Origin: an uncultured Acidobacteriia bacterium
GTDB taxonomy: Bacteria > Acidobacteriota > Terriglobia > Bryobacterales > Bryobacteraceae
Direction: 5' to 3'
Assembly (NCBI GenBank): GCA_903851195.1
Contig: CAINNJ010000046.1
Location: 1 to 64,000 of the forward strand
DNA: 64,000 bases
Both the position numbers and the translations under genes were made by a program. Position 1 is the stretch's first letter, and each line of letters begins with the position of its first letter. The notes beneath the pieces are model-generated. The model was given only the letters and a program-made list of their open reading frames with translations, had not been told where the DNA came from and did no database searches. Shown piece after piece: positions 25,161-34,377 of this stretch.

Positions 25161-25687
25161 ATGTCCGCGAGGGCGATCTCCACGTCAATTGACGTGAGTT
25201 CGCAAGTCGCGGCTTCGCCGAGACATGCGGTGAGAGTCCATTTGCCGTCGGGGCCTTTGGCGAAAATTTCGACACGCGGCTCGGTGTGAGAAATCAGAAC
25301 GTATTCGCGAAGCGAGTCGATGCGGCGATAGTGAGCGAATTTGTTGCCGCGATCATAGGCCTCGCTGGATTTCGAGAGAACTTCAAAAACGATCGTTGGG
25401 TTCAGCAGAGTGTCGTGATAGTTGTCGGCTAAACGGGGTTCGCCACAATAGATAGCGGCATCGGGATAGACGAAGGGTCCCTGCGCGGAAATGGCAACGC
25501 GGAGATCCGAATCGGTGACCTCGCATCGACGACCTTGCAATGCTCTCGCCAGCGCGCCAACCAGCCGAACCTTCAGCAGTGAGTGTGGCAGTGTTCCGCC
25601 GGACATGGCGAACATCTGGCCGTCGTGAAACTCACTTCGGATCTCAGCCTCGCGGTCGATCTTCAGATATTCGTCGGTAGAGATCAA
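25130..25687 (-). CDS. Uma2-family nuclease-fold protein, second tandem copy
   Basis: A 185-residue Uma2-family protein (PD-(D/E)XK fold). Core motifs are FVYPDAAIYC (metal aspartate) and VFEVLSKSSEAYDRG. The family is abundant in Acidobacteria and cyanobacteria; cellular role is unclear. I start at the TTG at 25685-25687, which overlaps the upstream copy's TGA as TTGA and has a GAGGCGG stretch just upstream, rather than the track ATG at 25795 inside the other copy. It is very similar to that copy. Confidence 0.7.
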   Translation of the reverse strand: MISTDEYLKIDREAEIRSEFHDGQMFAMSGGTLPHSLLKVRLVGALARALQGRRCEVTDSDLRVAISAQGPFVYPDAAIYCGEPRLADNYHDTLLNPTIVFEVLSKSSEAYDRGNKFAHYRRIDSLREYVLISHTEPRVEIFAKGPDGKWTLTACLGEAATCELTSIDVEIALADIYRDITLEGA

Positions 25688-26245
25688 GCCGCCTCGAGCG
25701 TGACGTCCCGATAGACTTCCGCCAGGGGAATTTCGACACCGACTGACACGAGTTCGCAGGTGGCGGCCTCGCCCAGAAACTCGGTGAGGGTCCACTTGCC
25801 GTAGGGTCCCTTGGCGAAGATTTCGATACGGGGCTCGGTCTGAGAAATCAGAACGTATTCGCGAAGCGAGTCGATGCGGCGGTACTGAGCGAATTTGTGA
25901 CCGCGGTCATAAGCCTCGCTGGATTTTGAGAGGACTTCAAAGAGGATAGTCGGGTTCAGGAGTGTGTCGCGATAGTTGTCGGCCAAACGGGGTTCGCCAC
26001 AATAGATGGCTGCATCGGGATAGACGAAGGGTCCCTGCGCGGAAATGGCAACGCGGAGATCCGAATCGGTGACCTCGCATCGACGACCTTGCAATGCTCT
26101 CGCCAGCGCGCCAACCAGCCGAACCTTCAGCAGGGAGTGCGGCAGAGTCCCGCCGGACATGGCGAACATCTGGCCATCGTGATACTCGCTCCGGATCTCC
26201 GCCTCGCGGTCGATCTTCAGATACTCTTCGGGAGTGAGGCGCGGA
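25136..26245. repeat. direct tandem duplication of a Uma2 gene (about 557-bp unit)
   Basis: The two Uma2 genes are head-to-tail copies with a period of about 557 bases. Long stretches, including GCATCGACGACCTTGCAATG and neighbouring sequence, are identical at the nucleotide level, while the 3' quarters have diverged more. This is expected for a fairly recent duplication with possible local gene conversion. Confidence 0.75.
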
Positions 26246-26262
26246 ACCGCGTGCGCGGACAT
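25684..26262 (-). CDS. Uma2-family nuclease-fold protein, first tandem copy
   Basis: A 192-residue Uma2 protein with PEEYLKIDREAEIRSEYHDG at the N-terminus, the FVYPDAAIYC metal-site strand and ILFEVLSKSSEAYDRG. It has its own start (MSAHAVPRLTPEEY), so it is the more complete of the pair. It ends at 25684 within the overlapping TTGA of the second copy. Almost all differences between the copies are conservative or silent, and one stretch around 25525-25575 / 26085-26135 is nearly base-identical. Function in the cell unknown. Confidence 0.8.
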   Translation of the reverse strand: MSAHAVPRLTPEEYLKIDREAEIRSEYHDGQMFAMSGGTLPHSLLKVRLVGALARALQGRRCEVTDSDLRVAISAQGPFVYPDAAIYCGEPRLADNYRDTLLNPTILFEVLSKSSEAYDRGHKFAQYRRIDSLREYVLISQTEPRIEIFAKGPYGKWTLTEFLGEAATCELVSVGVEIPLAEVYRDVTLEAA

Positions 26263-26271
26263 AGCTACAGT

Positions 26272-28524
26272 TTAGCTGGCGCTTTGGGCTTTCGTGATCG
26301 CGGCCAGGATGTCGGCGGGCTTCGTAAAGCCCTCGAAGCGCTGCACGGTCTTGCCATTCCGGTCGATCACGAGGGTGATCGGCAATTGACCGATCGTCCC
26401 GCTGCCGAGACCGATCGTATATTTCACCGGGACCTGCTGCAGGAACGGCTTCACGGATTCCGCCCCGTCTTCGTCCATCGAGATGCCCACCACCTCGACG
26501 CCTTTGCTTTGCAGATCGGCCTGCATGCGATTGAACTCGGGAATTTCCTGGCGGCAGGGGATGCACCAGGTCGCCCAGTAGTTCAGCACAACCACTTTGC
26601 CCTTCCAGTCCGCGGTCGAGAGCGGCGTCCCGTCGAGAGTTTTGAACGGAGCGCCTTCGAGCGCCGGGGCCGAAGTTGCAGCGGTGGCAGCAGGTGCGGC
26701 GGCGTTCAGAAAAGCCAGGAACTTCGCGGAATCGTCCGTGCGGTCCGGGAACGTGGCGAGGACGTTCCGGGCGGGATCGTAAACGACGTAGAACGGAATG
26801 GCGACGGTCTGGAACTTCTCCGCCTCCAACTTCTGGAAAGACTCGGACAGCGGGTCGGACCGATCCGTGTAGAGTTCCACCAGCACCATATTCTTCATCA
26901 CGGCGCCGATTTCCGGCCGAATGAACATATTCGCCTTCATCCACTTGCAGTTCGTGCAGGCATCGCCGGTGAAATCGACCAGAACCTTCTTATTCTCCGC
27001 TTTGGCTTTGGCGAAGGCGCCTTCGAGATCGTTCTCCAGCCAGACCAGTTGATCGGCCGTCGCGCCGCCGCCGCCCGAGAACACCGAACTCGTGGCCGGG
27101 GGCACGTAGGCCTCGATCTCGCCCAGGCGCGCGCCGAACATGCCCGGGATTAAGCTAAGTCCACCGGCAACCGCGAGCATCCCGAACAGCAGGCGGGAGA
27201 CGCCGAGTTCGGCATCCTGCGAAATACCGGGCAGGCGCAGATAACCGAGCAGGTAGAGCCCGGTCATCACGGCCAGCACCACCCAAGCGGCGAGGAAGCG
27301 TTCCCGTGTGAGGAAATTCCAGTGCAGCACGTCATCCACGTTGTGCAGGTACTTCAGCATCGCCGCCAGCACCAGAAAACCCATCACGACTTTCACGCGG
27401 GCCAGCCACTCACCGGAGCGGGGCAGTTTCTTCAGCGATGCCGGAAACAACGCGAGCAGGAAAAACGGGAAGGAAAGGCCGCTGGCGAAGGTGGCCATTC
27501 CGGCTACAGGGCGAAGCTTATTGCCCGTTACGGAGGCCGCCAGCAGTGTTCCCATAAACGGCCCGACGCAGGCGAAGGAGGCGAGGGCAAAGGTCAATCC
27601 CATCAGGAGGGAGCCGATAAAGCCGCCCTGCCCGGAAGCGTGATTCAGCTTCGTAAGGATGCCGGACGGGATGGTGATCTCGAAAGCGCCCAGCAGGCTC
27701 AGGCCAAACACGAAAAAGATAATCGAGATAAAGCCGTTCACCCAGACACTGGCGCCCACGTGGTTCACGCCCGCGGGGCCGAGAAAAATCGTGGCCAGCA
27801 GACCGAGTCCGGTAAACAAAACCACGATGCCGAGGCAAAACGTAAAAGCCTGCGCGAATCCGCCTTTCTGTCCCACGAAATACGACATCGTAATGGGAAT
27901 CATCGGGAAGACGCAGGGTGTAAAAACAGAGGCGAGACCGACGCCGAACGCCAGGACTAAAAAGCTGCCCCAGGCGGAATCCTGCGGCCCGGGCGCAACG
28001 GAACTGCTCAAAGGGGCCACTGCGCCCGGCTTCACTTCGATGTAGCCGGCGGCAATCGCGGTGGAACCGGCCGTCGCGAGATCCGCAGGGTTCAAAGACG
28101 CCGTCACACGGCGGGTGCGCGGCGGAATGCAGGAAGTCCCGCTGCAGGTCTGATAACGCGGTTCAAATGTAATCTTGACCGGAACACCCGCGGGCAGGTC
28201 CTTATTGAACTGCAATTTCGCGAAAAAGGTCTGCGTGCCTTCGTAAGTCTCGGTATCGGCGTTGAAATTCGGATCGAATTTACGGACCGGGGGCGGTTCG
28301 AAGAGGGAGAACGACGCAACGGCGGGGCTGTCGACCAGCTTGATCGTGGTGGGAATCGGTCCGGGCGGCGTGGTCAGCGAATACATGTGCCACTCCGGGT
28401 CGATCTCCGCCCGGAGAGTCGCGACAGAGCCGCTCGTTGTCACAGTCCACTGGACGTGATTAAATTTCTCGGCCTGTCCGAAGACACTCAGGGCGGCGAA
28501 CGCCCCCAAAAGCAAAACACGCAT
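26272..28524 (-). CDS. DsbD-type thiol-disulfide interchange protein fused to a TlpA-like thioredoxin
   Basis: A 750-residue membrane redox relay. The signal peptide (MRVLLLGAFAALSVFGQA) is followed by a periplasmic DsbD-alpha-like domain with cysteines in YQTCSGTSCIPP. Residues about 190-480 form the eight-helix transmembrane domain with its redox cysteines in SVFTPCVFPMIP and ASFACVGPFMG. Then comes a gamma-type thioredoxin domain (GDACTNCKWMK) and finally a TlpA/redoxin domain (WATWCIPCRQE) replacing a separate partner gene. Electrons would pass from cytoplasmic thioredoxin to the last domain outside. It sits two bases downstream of plsX on the same strand. Confidence 0.85.
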   Translation of the reverse strand: MRVLLLGAFAALSVFGQAEKFNHVQWTVTTSGSVATLRAEIDPEWHMYSLTTPPGPIPTTIKLVDSPAVASFSLFEPPPVRKFDPNFNADTETYEGTQTFFAKLQFNKDLPAGVPVKITFEPRYQTCSGTSCIPPRTRRVTASLNPADLATAGSTAIAAGYIEVKPGAVAPLSSSVAPGPQDSAWGSFLVLAFGVGLASVFTPCVFPMIPITMSYFVGQKGGFAQAFTFCLGIVVLFTGLGLLATIFLGPAGVNHVGASVWVNGFISIIFFVFGLSLLGAFEITIPSGILTKLNHASGQGGFIGSLLMGLTFALASFACVGPFMGTLLAASVTGNKLRPVAGMATFASGLSFPFFLLALFPASLKKLPRSGEWLARVKVVMGFLVLAAMLKYLHNVDDVLHWNFLTRERFLAAWVVLAVMTGLYLLGYLRLPGISQDAELGVSRLLFGMLAVAGGLSLIPGMFGARLGEIEAYVPPATSSVFSGGGGATADQLVWLENDLEGAFAKAKAENKKVLVDFTGDACTNCKWMKANMFIRPEIGAVMKNMVLVELYTDRSDPLSESFQKLEAEKFQTVAIPFYVVYDPARNVLATFPDRTDDSAKFLAFLNAAAPAATAATSAPALEGAPFKTLDGTPLSTADWKGKVVVLNYWATWCIPCRQEIPEFNRMQADLQSKGVEVVGISMDEDGAESVKPFLQQVPVKYTIGLGSGTIGQLPITLVIDRNGKTVQRFEGFTKPADILAAITKAQSAS

Positions 28525-28526
28525 AG

Positions 28527-29549
28527 TTAACCAGCTCGTGCGAACTCACGCAACTCTTCTTCGATGCGTTGGTTCATGTTGCTGGATGCAAACTCCGCAG
28601 CCACACGGATGGCATTTTTTATCGCATTGGCGTCGGAGCGGCCGTGGCAAATAATACAGACGCCCTTCACGCCGAGAAGCGGCGCGCCGCCGATCTCCGC
28701 GTAATCGACCCGCTTCTTGAAATCTTTGAACGCGGAGCGGGAGAGAGCGTAGCCGATCTTACTGGAAATGGTCGCGCTGAGCGATTCCTTCAGCATCCGG
28801 CTCATCATCTCGGCCAGACCCTCTGCCACTTTCAGCGCCACGTTGCCGACGAATCCATCGCAGACGATGACGTCGGCGTGGCCCGAGAAGAGATCGCGGC
28901 CTTCCACGTTCCCGATGAAATCGATGTCGAGTTCTTTGAGAAGCGGTGTGGCGTCGCGGGTGAGCGCGTTGCCCTTATGCTCCTCTTCGCCGATGGACAG
29001 CAGACCCACGCGGGGCCTCTTGACCTTCAGAACCAGACGCGAATAGATCTGCCCCATGAGGCCGAACTGCGCCAGCATGGCGGCTTCGCAATCGACGTTG
29101 GCGCCCACGTCGACAACGACAACCGGAGTTCCTTTTTGAGAGGGGAAAACGCCCGAGAGGGCGGGGCGATCGACACCCGGCACCTTGCCGAGGACCATCT
29201 TGGCGATGGCCATGCAGGCTCCGGTGTTGCCGGCGGAGATGTAACCGTCCGCCTTGCCGTCCGCCACCAGCCGGGCACACGAATGCATCGAACTGCCCTT
29301 CTTGCTGCGGGCAGCCTTGGCGGCATGGTCGTCCATGGTGATGCGCTCGGTGGCATGGACGACTTCAATGGGCAGCGACCCGCCGGATTCCGCGCTCAGA
29401 TCGTGGGTATCCAGCTTGTGGTGAATCGCGTCGCGATCCCCAACCAGAATGATCCGGTGACCAAATTGACGGGCCGCCTGAACTGCACCTTCTACCTCGG
29501 GAACCGGGGCTTTATCGCCTCCCATCGCGTCTACTGCAATGGTGATCAT
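28527..29549 (-). CDS. plsX: phosphate acyltransferase PlsX
   Basis: PlsX makes acyl-phosphate from acyl-ACP for phospholipid synthesis. At 340 residues it has family length. Motifs: [19 protein letters not shown] at the N-terminus, [29 protein letters not shown] and a [17 protein letters not shown] end. Its position after yceD and rpmF is the classic bacterial order and supports the call. Confidence 0.95.
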   Translation of the reverse strand: MITIAVDAMGGDKAPVPEVEGAVQAARQFGHRIILVGDRDAIHHKLDTHDLSAESGGSLPIEVVHATERITMDDHAAKAARSKKGSSMHSCARLVADGKADGYISAGNTGACMAIAKMVLGKVPGVDRPALSGVFPSQKGTPVVVVDVGANVDCEAAMLAQFGLMGQIYSRLVLKVKRPRVGLLSIGEEEHKGNALTRDATPLLKELDIDFIGNVEGRDLFSGHADVIVCDGFVGNVALKVAEGLAEMMSRMLKESLSATISSKIGYALSRSAFKDFKKRVDYAEIGGAPLLGVKGVCIICHGRSDANAIKNAIRVAAEFASSNMNQRIEEELREFARAG

Positions 29550-29589
29550 TCGCTCAGGTTATCGCGTTTTGAAACGGGACTGAAAGAAA

Positions 29590-29772
29590 TTATTCAGCGG
29601 CGGTTTCGATCACTTCGCGGCCCTTGTACTGACCACACTTCGGGCAGACGCGGTGAGGAACCTTGGGCTCATGGCAATTCGGGCATTCGGCGAGAGCCGG
29701 CTTGCGGAGGGCATCGTGGGCGCGACGGCTTTGCGTGCGTTGATTGGAGTGGCGTCGTTTCGGATTCGGCAT
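29590..29772 (-). CDS. rpmF: 50S ribosomal protein L32
   Basis: A 60-residue L32: MPNPKRRHSNQRTQSRRAHD at the N-terminus and a complete four-cysteine zinc ribbon (CPNCHEP, then CPKCGQYKG). The zinc-binding (C+) form is therefore present. It lies between yceD and plsX with short gaps and is surely co-transcribed with them. Confidence 0.95.
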   Translation of the reverse strand: MPNPKRRHSNQRTQSRRAHDALRKPALAECPNCHEPKVPHRVCPKCGQYKGREVIETAAE

Positions 29773-29790
29773 TGCAAATACTTCCCTTAG

Positions 29791-30345
29791 TTAATTTCTC
29801 TGTTCAATATGAACGGTCTTCAGCGCGTTCCAGCGATCGTCGTTCGGCGGATTGGCGGCCGGGAGCGTTTCACAGTGGCAATCGGTTTCATTCCGGTTGC
29901 CGCCACACACCAGGCAGATCCCCTTACAGGTTTCGCTGCAGACACGCTGCATGGGGAGCTGTAGTAAGACCTGCTCCCGCAGAATTTCTTCCAGCTCAAG
30001 GCCGGGCAACTCATAGAATCCCATTTCCGCCTCCCCTTCGTCGAGAGCAATTTCCTCTTCCACGGGGGCGTTGGGGTCCAGCAGTTTGTAAAAAAGATTG
30101 AAAGGCGTTTCGACGCGAAACGACGCGCGGCCGAGACAACGGTCGCATTCCGTTTCGAGCGTCGCCTGCACCGAGCCATGAACATGCACCTCGCCGCCGG
30201 TATGCGGCAGCAGTTCGGCCTCGCCTTCGGCGCTGAGCGGACCGGATTGCGTGGTCCCGGAATCGGAGAAATCGATCTCTCCGGCTTGCCAGGTGTGCGC
30301 AAACGGCAGCTTGCGCAACTCCATCTCCTTGATGCTCAGTAACAT
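29791..30345 (-). CDS. yceD: YceD/DUF177 family protein
   Basis: A 184-residue DUF177 protein, linked to 23S rRNA and rpmF in other bacteria. It has the central CDRCLGRASFRVETPF motif, an acidic middle, and the ILREQVLLQLPMQRVCSETC - CLVCGGNRNETDC tail with cysteines. The first in-frame ATG is at 30345; another at 30324 (MELRKLPF) looks equally plausible as the start. It is first in yceD-rpmF-plsX. Confidence 0.85.
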   Translation of the reverse strand: MLLSIKEMELRKLPFAHTWQAGEIDFSDSGTTQSGPLSAEGEAELLPHTGGEVHVHGSVQATLETECDRCLGRASFRVETPFNLFYKLLDPNAPVEEEIALDEGEAEMGFYELPGLELEEILREQVLLQLPMQRVCSETCKGICLVCGGNRNETDCHCETLPAANPPNDDRWNALKTVHIEQRN

Positions 30346-30455
30346 GACTGTAGATTGGGAAACCTTGATTCTAGCATGGCGGGCCTTTCCGGCGGATTCC
30401 GGCCATCAAAACAACATAGCACGCCCTGTTCTTGTGCGGGAATCGGCCGATGTTG

Positions 30456-30485
30456 TTGTAATCGTGCTGTAGTTTGTATTAGAAT
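30456..30485 (+). promoter_or_regulatory. promoter for rplU-rpmA-obgE
   Basis: TTGTAA, an 18-base spacer and TAGAAT (one mismatch from TATAAT) lie upstream of rplU, giving a leader of about 60 bases before the L21 start. The leader has GC-rich complementary segments and may fold into an autoregulatory L21 leader, but I cannot match a defined motif. Confidence 0.45.
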
Positions 30486-30551
30486 CAAAGATCTGGCGAT
30501 AGCCCGGGCGCTGTACGTGTGCGCCTGAGCATCCGAAGAGGTAAAACTCCC

Positions 30552-30878
30552 ATGCATGCAATAGTTGAGACAGGTGGAAAGCAGTTCCGTGTCGCCCCGG
30601 GCGACTTGGTTCGCGTTCCCAAACTGATCGGTGACCCGGGTTCGGAAATTGCTCTCGGTAAAGTACTGGCGGTGTTTAAAGATGGCGGCGAACTGGCTCT
30701 GGCCGGCAATGCCGCGGAGAGCGATATGACGGCCGTTCGCGTGAACGCCACCATTACCGCGCACGATCGCGGCGACAAAGTTCTGGTATTTAAGTTCAAG
30801 CGCAAGAAACAGTACAAGCGCACCCAGGGACATCGTCAGGATTACACGGAGGTTCGGATTCGCGACATCGTTGCCTAA
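30552..30878 (+). CDS. rplU: 50S ribosomal protein L21
   Basis: A 108-residue L21 ([18 protein letters not shown], ending [11 protein letters not shown]), with the basic [16 protein letters not shown] loop that contacts 23S rRNA. I start at the ATG at 30552, nine bases after a GAGGTA box, rather than the GTG at 30519. First gene of the conserved rplU-rpmA-obgE cluster. Confidence 0.95.
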   Translation: MHAIVETGGKQFRVAPGDLVRVPKLIGDPGSEIALGKVLAVFKDGGELALAGNAAESDMTAVRVNATITAHDRGDKVLVFKFKRKKQYKRTQGHRQDYTEVRIRDIVA

Positions 30879-30920
30879 GCCCGGCGGGCTTGAGCACGAA
30901 GCGAATTTCAAAGATTTGTC

Positions 30921-31178
30921 ATGGCACATAAAAAAGGTTTAGGCAGTTCCAAAAACGGCCGCGATTCCAACGCGCAGCGGCTCGGTATCAAAGCTTTCGG
31001 TGGTGAACTGGTTTCCGGCGGTTCCATCCTGGTCCGTCAGCGCGGCACGAAGATCAAACCCGGCACCAACGTGGGCTGGGGCAAAGACGACACGCTGTTC
31101 GCTAAAATCACCGGCACCGTGCTGTTCCGCGATCGCGGCAGCATGGGCAAGTACGTGAACATCGTCGCCGCCGAATAG
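30921..31178 (+). CDS. rpmA: 50S ribosomal protein L27
   Basis: An 85-residue L27. [20 protein letters not shown] is the flexible N-terminal tail reaching the peptidyl-transferase centre; [19 protein letters not shown] is the core. There is no Firmicute-type cleavable N-terminal extension. It follows rplU and is followed by a hairpin terminator. Confidence 0.95.
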   Translation: MAHKKGLGSSKNGRDSNAQRLGIKAFGGELVSGGSILVRQRGTKIKPGTNVGWGKDDTLFAKITGTVLFRDRGSMGKYVNIVAAE

Positions 31179-31203
31179 TTTTTTTCTTCTCCCCACCGTT
31201 CCC

Positions 31204-31239
31204 GGCCGCTGGTGAATGAACCAGCGGCCTCTTCGTTTT
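31204..31239 (+). terminator. terminator after rpmA
   Basis: GGCCGCTGGT, six bases, ACCAGCGGCC, then TCTTCGTTTT. A perfect ten-base stem with a T-rich tail, 26 bases after the rpmA stop. It would reduce read-through into obgE. Confidence 0.65.
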
Positions 31240-31295
31240 GGTGCTCACATTCCCGTTCGCAATTACCTGTCAGTCCAGTTATTCCCGGAAAAACC

Positions 31296-32297
31296 ATGTT
31301 AGTAGATGAAGTCAGAATTACAGTCAAGGCCGGCGACGGCGGCAACGGCTGTCTTGCGTTTCGGCGCGAGAAGTACGTGCCCCGCGGCGGTCCCTCCGGC
31401 GGCGATGGCGGCAACGGCGGCGATATCCGCATGGTCGCGACCATCCACCGCAATACCCTGCTGCATTTCCGGTTCAATCCGGAATATACGGCGCAGCGCG
31501 GACGCCACGGCGAAGGCAGCAACTGCAAAGGGCACGAGGGCGAGAGCATAACTGTCCAGGTGCCGGTCGGAACCACGGTGTACGACGAGGAGTCCGGCGA
31601 AAAGCTTTACGATTTCACGCATGACAAAGAAGAGTGGCTGGCCGCCAAAGGCGGGCGCGGCGGCAAAGGCAACGCGCGCTTCACCAGTTCCACGCACCAG
31701 GCGCCCACCGAGCACGAGGCCGGCTTTCCGGGCGAATTTAAAAAGCTGCAACTGAAGCTTCGCCTGCTGGCGGACGTGGGGCTGGTGGGATATCCGAATG
31801 CGGGAAAATCCACTCTGATTTCGCGTATTTCCGCGGCCCGGCCGAAGATTGCGGATTATCCGTTTACCACCCTCGAGCCGAACCTCGGCGTGGTGCAGTT
31901 GCCGGATCACCGTTCGTTCGTGGTGGCCGATATTCCGGGCATCATCGAAGGCGCGCATGAAGGCCGCGGGCTGGGCATCCAGTTTCTGAGGCACGTCGAA
32001 CGCACACAGGTGCTGGTGCATCTGGTCGATATGTCGGCGACGGGCCGCGACCCGGTGCATGACTTTGAAACCCTGATGACGGAACTCCAGAGTTACAGTC
32101 CGGAACTCGCGGAGAAGCCCATGCTGGTGCTGGCGAGCAAGATGGATGCGGCGCAGGATCCGGAGAAAGTGCGGGCGGTTCGGGAAGCGGCGGAGGCGGG
32201 CGGACACCCGTTCTTCGAATTGTCCAGCGTCACGGGGCAGGGAATCGACCTGCTGAAATTCGCGCTCGCTGGCCTGGTTCTGCCGTCCATGGAATAA
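31296..32297 (+). CDS. obgE: GTPase ObgE/CgtA
   Basis: A 333-residue ribosome-assembly GTPase. The glycine-rich Obg fold opens [18 protein letters not shown] and holds [16 protein letters not shown]. The G domain has G1 [13 protein letters not shown]3 [16 protein letters not shown] and G4 LASKMD. The protein ends soon after the G domain, so the optional C-terminal OCT domain is absent. The track start at 31212 lies within the rpmA terminator; the ATG at 31296 gives the canonical N-terminus. Confidence 0.95.
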   Translation: MLVDEVRITVKAGDGGNGCLAFRREKYVPRGGPSGGDGGNGGDIRMVATIHRNTLLHFRFNPEYTAQRGRHGEGSNCKGHEGESITVQVPVGTTVYDEESGEKLYDFTHDKEEWLAAKGGRGGKGNARFTSSTHQAPTEHEAGFPGEFKKLQLKLRLLADVGLVGYPNAGKSTLISRISAARPKIADYPFTTLEPNLGVVQLPDHRSFVVADIPGIIEGAHEGRGLGIQFLRHVERTQVLVHLVDMSATGRDPVHDFETLMTELQSYSPELAEKPMLVLASKMDAAQDPEKVRAVREAAEAGGHPFFELSSVTGQGIDLLKFALAGLVLPSME

Positions 32298-32332
32298 AAA
32301 ACGGCGCGGAGAGCACTCCCGCTCTCCGCGCC
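32296..32332 (-). terminator. terminator after the rpsF-rplI-SDR operon
   Basis: GGCGCGGAGAGC and GCTCTCCGCGCC form a perfect 12-base stem with a six-base loop. On the minus strand it is followed by GTTTTTTATT, so it ends the operon whose last gene stops at 32354. On the plus strand the same stem is preceded by A-rich sequence and could also help end obgE transcripts. Confidence 0.75.
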
Positions 32333-32353
32333 CGTACCGCAAGTCCGAATGAC

Positions 32354-33097
32354 TTAGTAAGTTGCCCGGCCGCCGCTGGCGTCATAACACTGCGCCGTCA
32401 CGAACGAGCAGTCCGGACTGGCCAGGAAATGCACCACGGCCGCAATCTCCACCGGCTCGCCGGTGCGCCGCATGGGGATCTTATCCGTCATGTACGTCAC
32501 CTGCTGCGGAGTGAGCTGCTCCAGGATTTTCGTGCGAACCACGGCGGGCGAAACGGCGTTCACGCAGATGCCGTCCGTCGCCACTTCCTTGCCCAAAGAC
32601 TTCGTCATCCCGATCACCGCCGCCTTGCTGCCCGAATAAGCAATCATGTTCGGATTGCCTTCCTTGCCCGCGATGGAAGCGATATTCACGATGCGCCCGT
32701 ATTTGTGCTCCCGCATATGTGGCACCACGGCACGGCAAACATAAAACACGCCGTTGACGTTGATGGCCATCACGCGCGAGAACTCGTCGTCCGGCTGATC
32801 CTGAATCGGGGCCGCTTTGCCGGCGATACCGGCATTGTTCACCGCGATGTGGATCCGTCCGGTGCGCGCCAGAACCTCGGCGACTGCTGCGTTGACCGAG
32901 GCCGAATTGGCCACGTCCATCTGCACGCCGAACGAGCCATTACCCAGGGCTGCGGCCAGTTGCTCCGCGCCTTCTTTGTTGAGATCCGCCACCGCAACCG
33001 TGGCGCCGGCCTCGGCAAGGCGTCTGGAGATCGCCTCGCCGATACCGGTCGCGCCACCCGTTACGATTGCCGTTTGTCCGCTAAGATCGAACGGCAT
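32354..33097 (-). CDS. SDR-family oxidoreductase (FabG-like)
   Basis: A 247-residue classical short-chain dehydrogenase: cofactor loop TGGATGIGE, VNNAGIAG, catalytic serine in IVNIASIAG, YSGSKAAVIGMTKSLG with intact YxxxK, and an ASPDCSFVTAQCYDASGGRA end. FabG-like length and motifs; the physiological substrate is undetermined. It starts six bases after rplI in the ribosomal-protein operon. Confidence 0.85.
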   Translation of the reverse strand: MPFDLSGQTAIVTGGATGIGEAISRRLAEAGATVAVADLNKEGAEQLAAALGNGSFGVQMDVANSASVNAAVAEVLARTGRIHIAVNNAGIAGKAAPIQDQPDDEFSRVMAINVNGVFYVCRAVVPHMREHKYGRIVNIASIAGKEGNPNMIAYSGSKAAVIGMTKSLGKEVATDGICVNAVSPAVVRTKILEQLTPQQVTYMTDKIPMRRTGEPVEIAAVVHFLASPDCSFVTAQCYDASGGRATY

Positions 33098-33103
33098 GGC
33101 GGG

Positions 33104-33550
33104 TTATTCCTCGCGAGTCACGTTCACCGTGATCTCGGTCGATACTTCGCGATGCAGTTTCACGGTGACTTTGTGCTCACCCAGCGTGCGGATCGGCTCT
33201 TCGAGCTGAATCTTGCGCCGGTCCACGTTGTAATGCTGCGCGGCGAGCAGATCCGCCACGTCGTTGGCCGTAACGGAACCGAACAAGTGATCGGACTCGC
33301 CGGCCTTGCGCGCGACGGTCAGCGTGAGAGCGCTGATCATCTTCGCCAGGTCCTGCGCTTCGCCCGCCAGCTTGGCTTCTTTGCGGAGATGAGACTGCTT
33401 CTCCTGCTCCACGATTTTCTTGTTGGAATCGGTTGCCGGAACAGCGATCCGGCGGGGCAGCAGGAAGTTGCGCGCATAACCCGCCGCAACCTTGACCACT
33501 TCGCCGCGGGCGCCCAGTTTTTCGATGTCTTCCCGAAGAATGACTTCCAT
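33104..33550 (-). CDS. rplI: 50S ribosomal protein L9
   Basis: A 148-residue L9 with the usual two-domain layout: N-terminal rRNA-binding domain (MEVILREDIEKLGARGEVVK, RNFLLPRRIAVPAT), a long connecting helix from about residue 45 to 75, and the C-terminal domain (LFGSVTANDVADLL). Third ribosomal gene of rpsF-rpsR-rplI. Confidence 0.95.
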   Translation of the reverse strand: MEVILREDIEKLGARGEVVKVAAGYARNFLLPRRIAVPATDSNKKIVEQEKQSHLRKEAKLAGEAQDLAKMISALTLTVARKAGESDHLFGSVTANDVADLLAAQHYNVDRRKIQLEEPIRTLGEHKVTVKLHREVSTEITVNVTREE

Positions 33551-33561
33551 GATTTAGCTCC

Positions 33562-33864
33562 TTACACCGAGGCCGCGAACGGCAGCAGCGCAATGTTGCG
33601 CGCCTTCAGAATCGCGTCCGTGAGGCGGCGCTGGTGCGGTGCGCAAACGCCTGAAATCCGGCGAGGGACAATCTTGCCCCGCTCCGCAATGAACGCCTGC
33701 AGCATCTTGACGTCCTTGTAGTTGATGTCATCGATCTTTTCGACGCAGAAACGGCAAACCTTTTTGCGCCGGAAGTATTGTTTCTTGCCTACCGCGGCCG
33801 CTTTATCGCCGCCCGTGGGGCGCTGCGAAGCCGCGATCGGTCTTCCACCTTTTTGTTCAGCCAT
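33562..33864 (-). CDS. rpsR: 30S ribosomal protein S18
   Basis: A 100-residue S18 with an N-terminal extension of about 25 residues before [14 protein letters not shown]. The CRFC pair and a later CAPHQ cysteine indicate the zinc-binding form. The core is [15 protein letters not shown] with [20 protein letters not shown]. Between rpsF and rplI. Confidence 0.95.
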   Translation of the reverse strand: MAEQKGGRPIAASQRPTGGDKAAAVGKKQYFRRKKVCRFCVEKIDDINYKDVKMLQAFIAERGKIVPRRISGVCAPHQRRLTDAILKARNIALLPFAASV

Positions 33865-33888
33865 GTGAGATCTCCTGTTTTGAGTCGA

Positions 33889-34377
33889 TTATTCCGTGGG
33901 AACGCCCGGAGCCGGATGAACCGGTTCTGCCGGGACTGCGGGAACCGGCGCGCCGGGCGCCGCATGCTGACCTTCCGCGCCGCCGCCCAGCATCTGCTGC
34001 GCGAGAGAAGGCTGCGGGGCCGGGGGTTGCGGACGGCGGTGCGCGCGCTTCTCGCGCTCTTTCTTCCGCTTGTCGATCCGCTTCAGCGTTTCGTCGATTC
34101 GGACCGTCAGGAACTTGATCACCGAATCCTGCACGCGCAGGCGGCGTTCGAACTCTTTCACGGTTTCCGGCAGGGCCGTAAACTGCATCAGCACATAGCT
34201 GCCTTCACGCTGCTTTTCAACGCGATAGGCGAGCCGGCGTTTTCCCCACTTATCCACTTTGTCCACAGTGCCACCGGCTTTGGTGACATGTGAGGACATG
34301 AGTTCGATAAGATGGTCGATCTCTTCTTCCGTTGCATCGGGTCTTACGATGAACAGATTTTCGTAGATTCTCATCAT
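33889..34377 (-). CDS. rpsF: 30S ribosomal protein S6 with long C-terminal extension
   Basis: The first ~105 residues are S6 ([57 protein letters not shown]). A lysine/arginine-rich segment and a 50-residue Pro/Ala-rich tail follow, making 162 residues against about 95-135 in most bacteria. Its ATG overlaps the pth stop as ATGA. Confidence 0.95.
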   Translation of the reverse strand: MMRIYENLFIVRPDATEEEIDHLIELMSSHVTKAGGTVDKVDKWGKRRLAYRVEKQREGSYVLMQFTALPETVKEFERRLRVQDSVIKFLTVRIDETLKRIDKRKKEREKRAHRRPQPPAPQPSLAQQMLGGGAEGQHAAPGAPVPAVPAEPVHPAPGVPTE

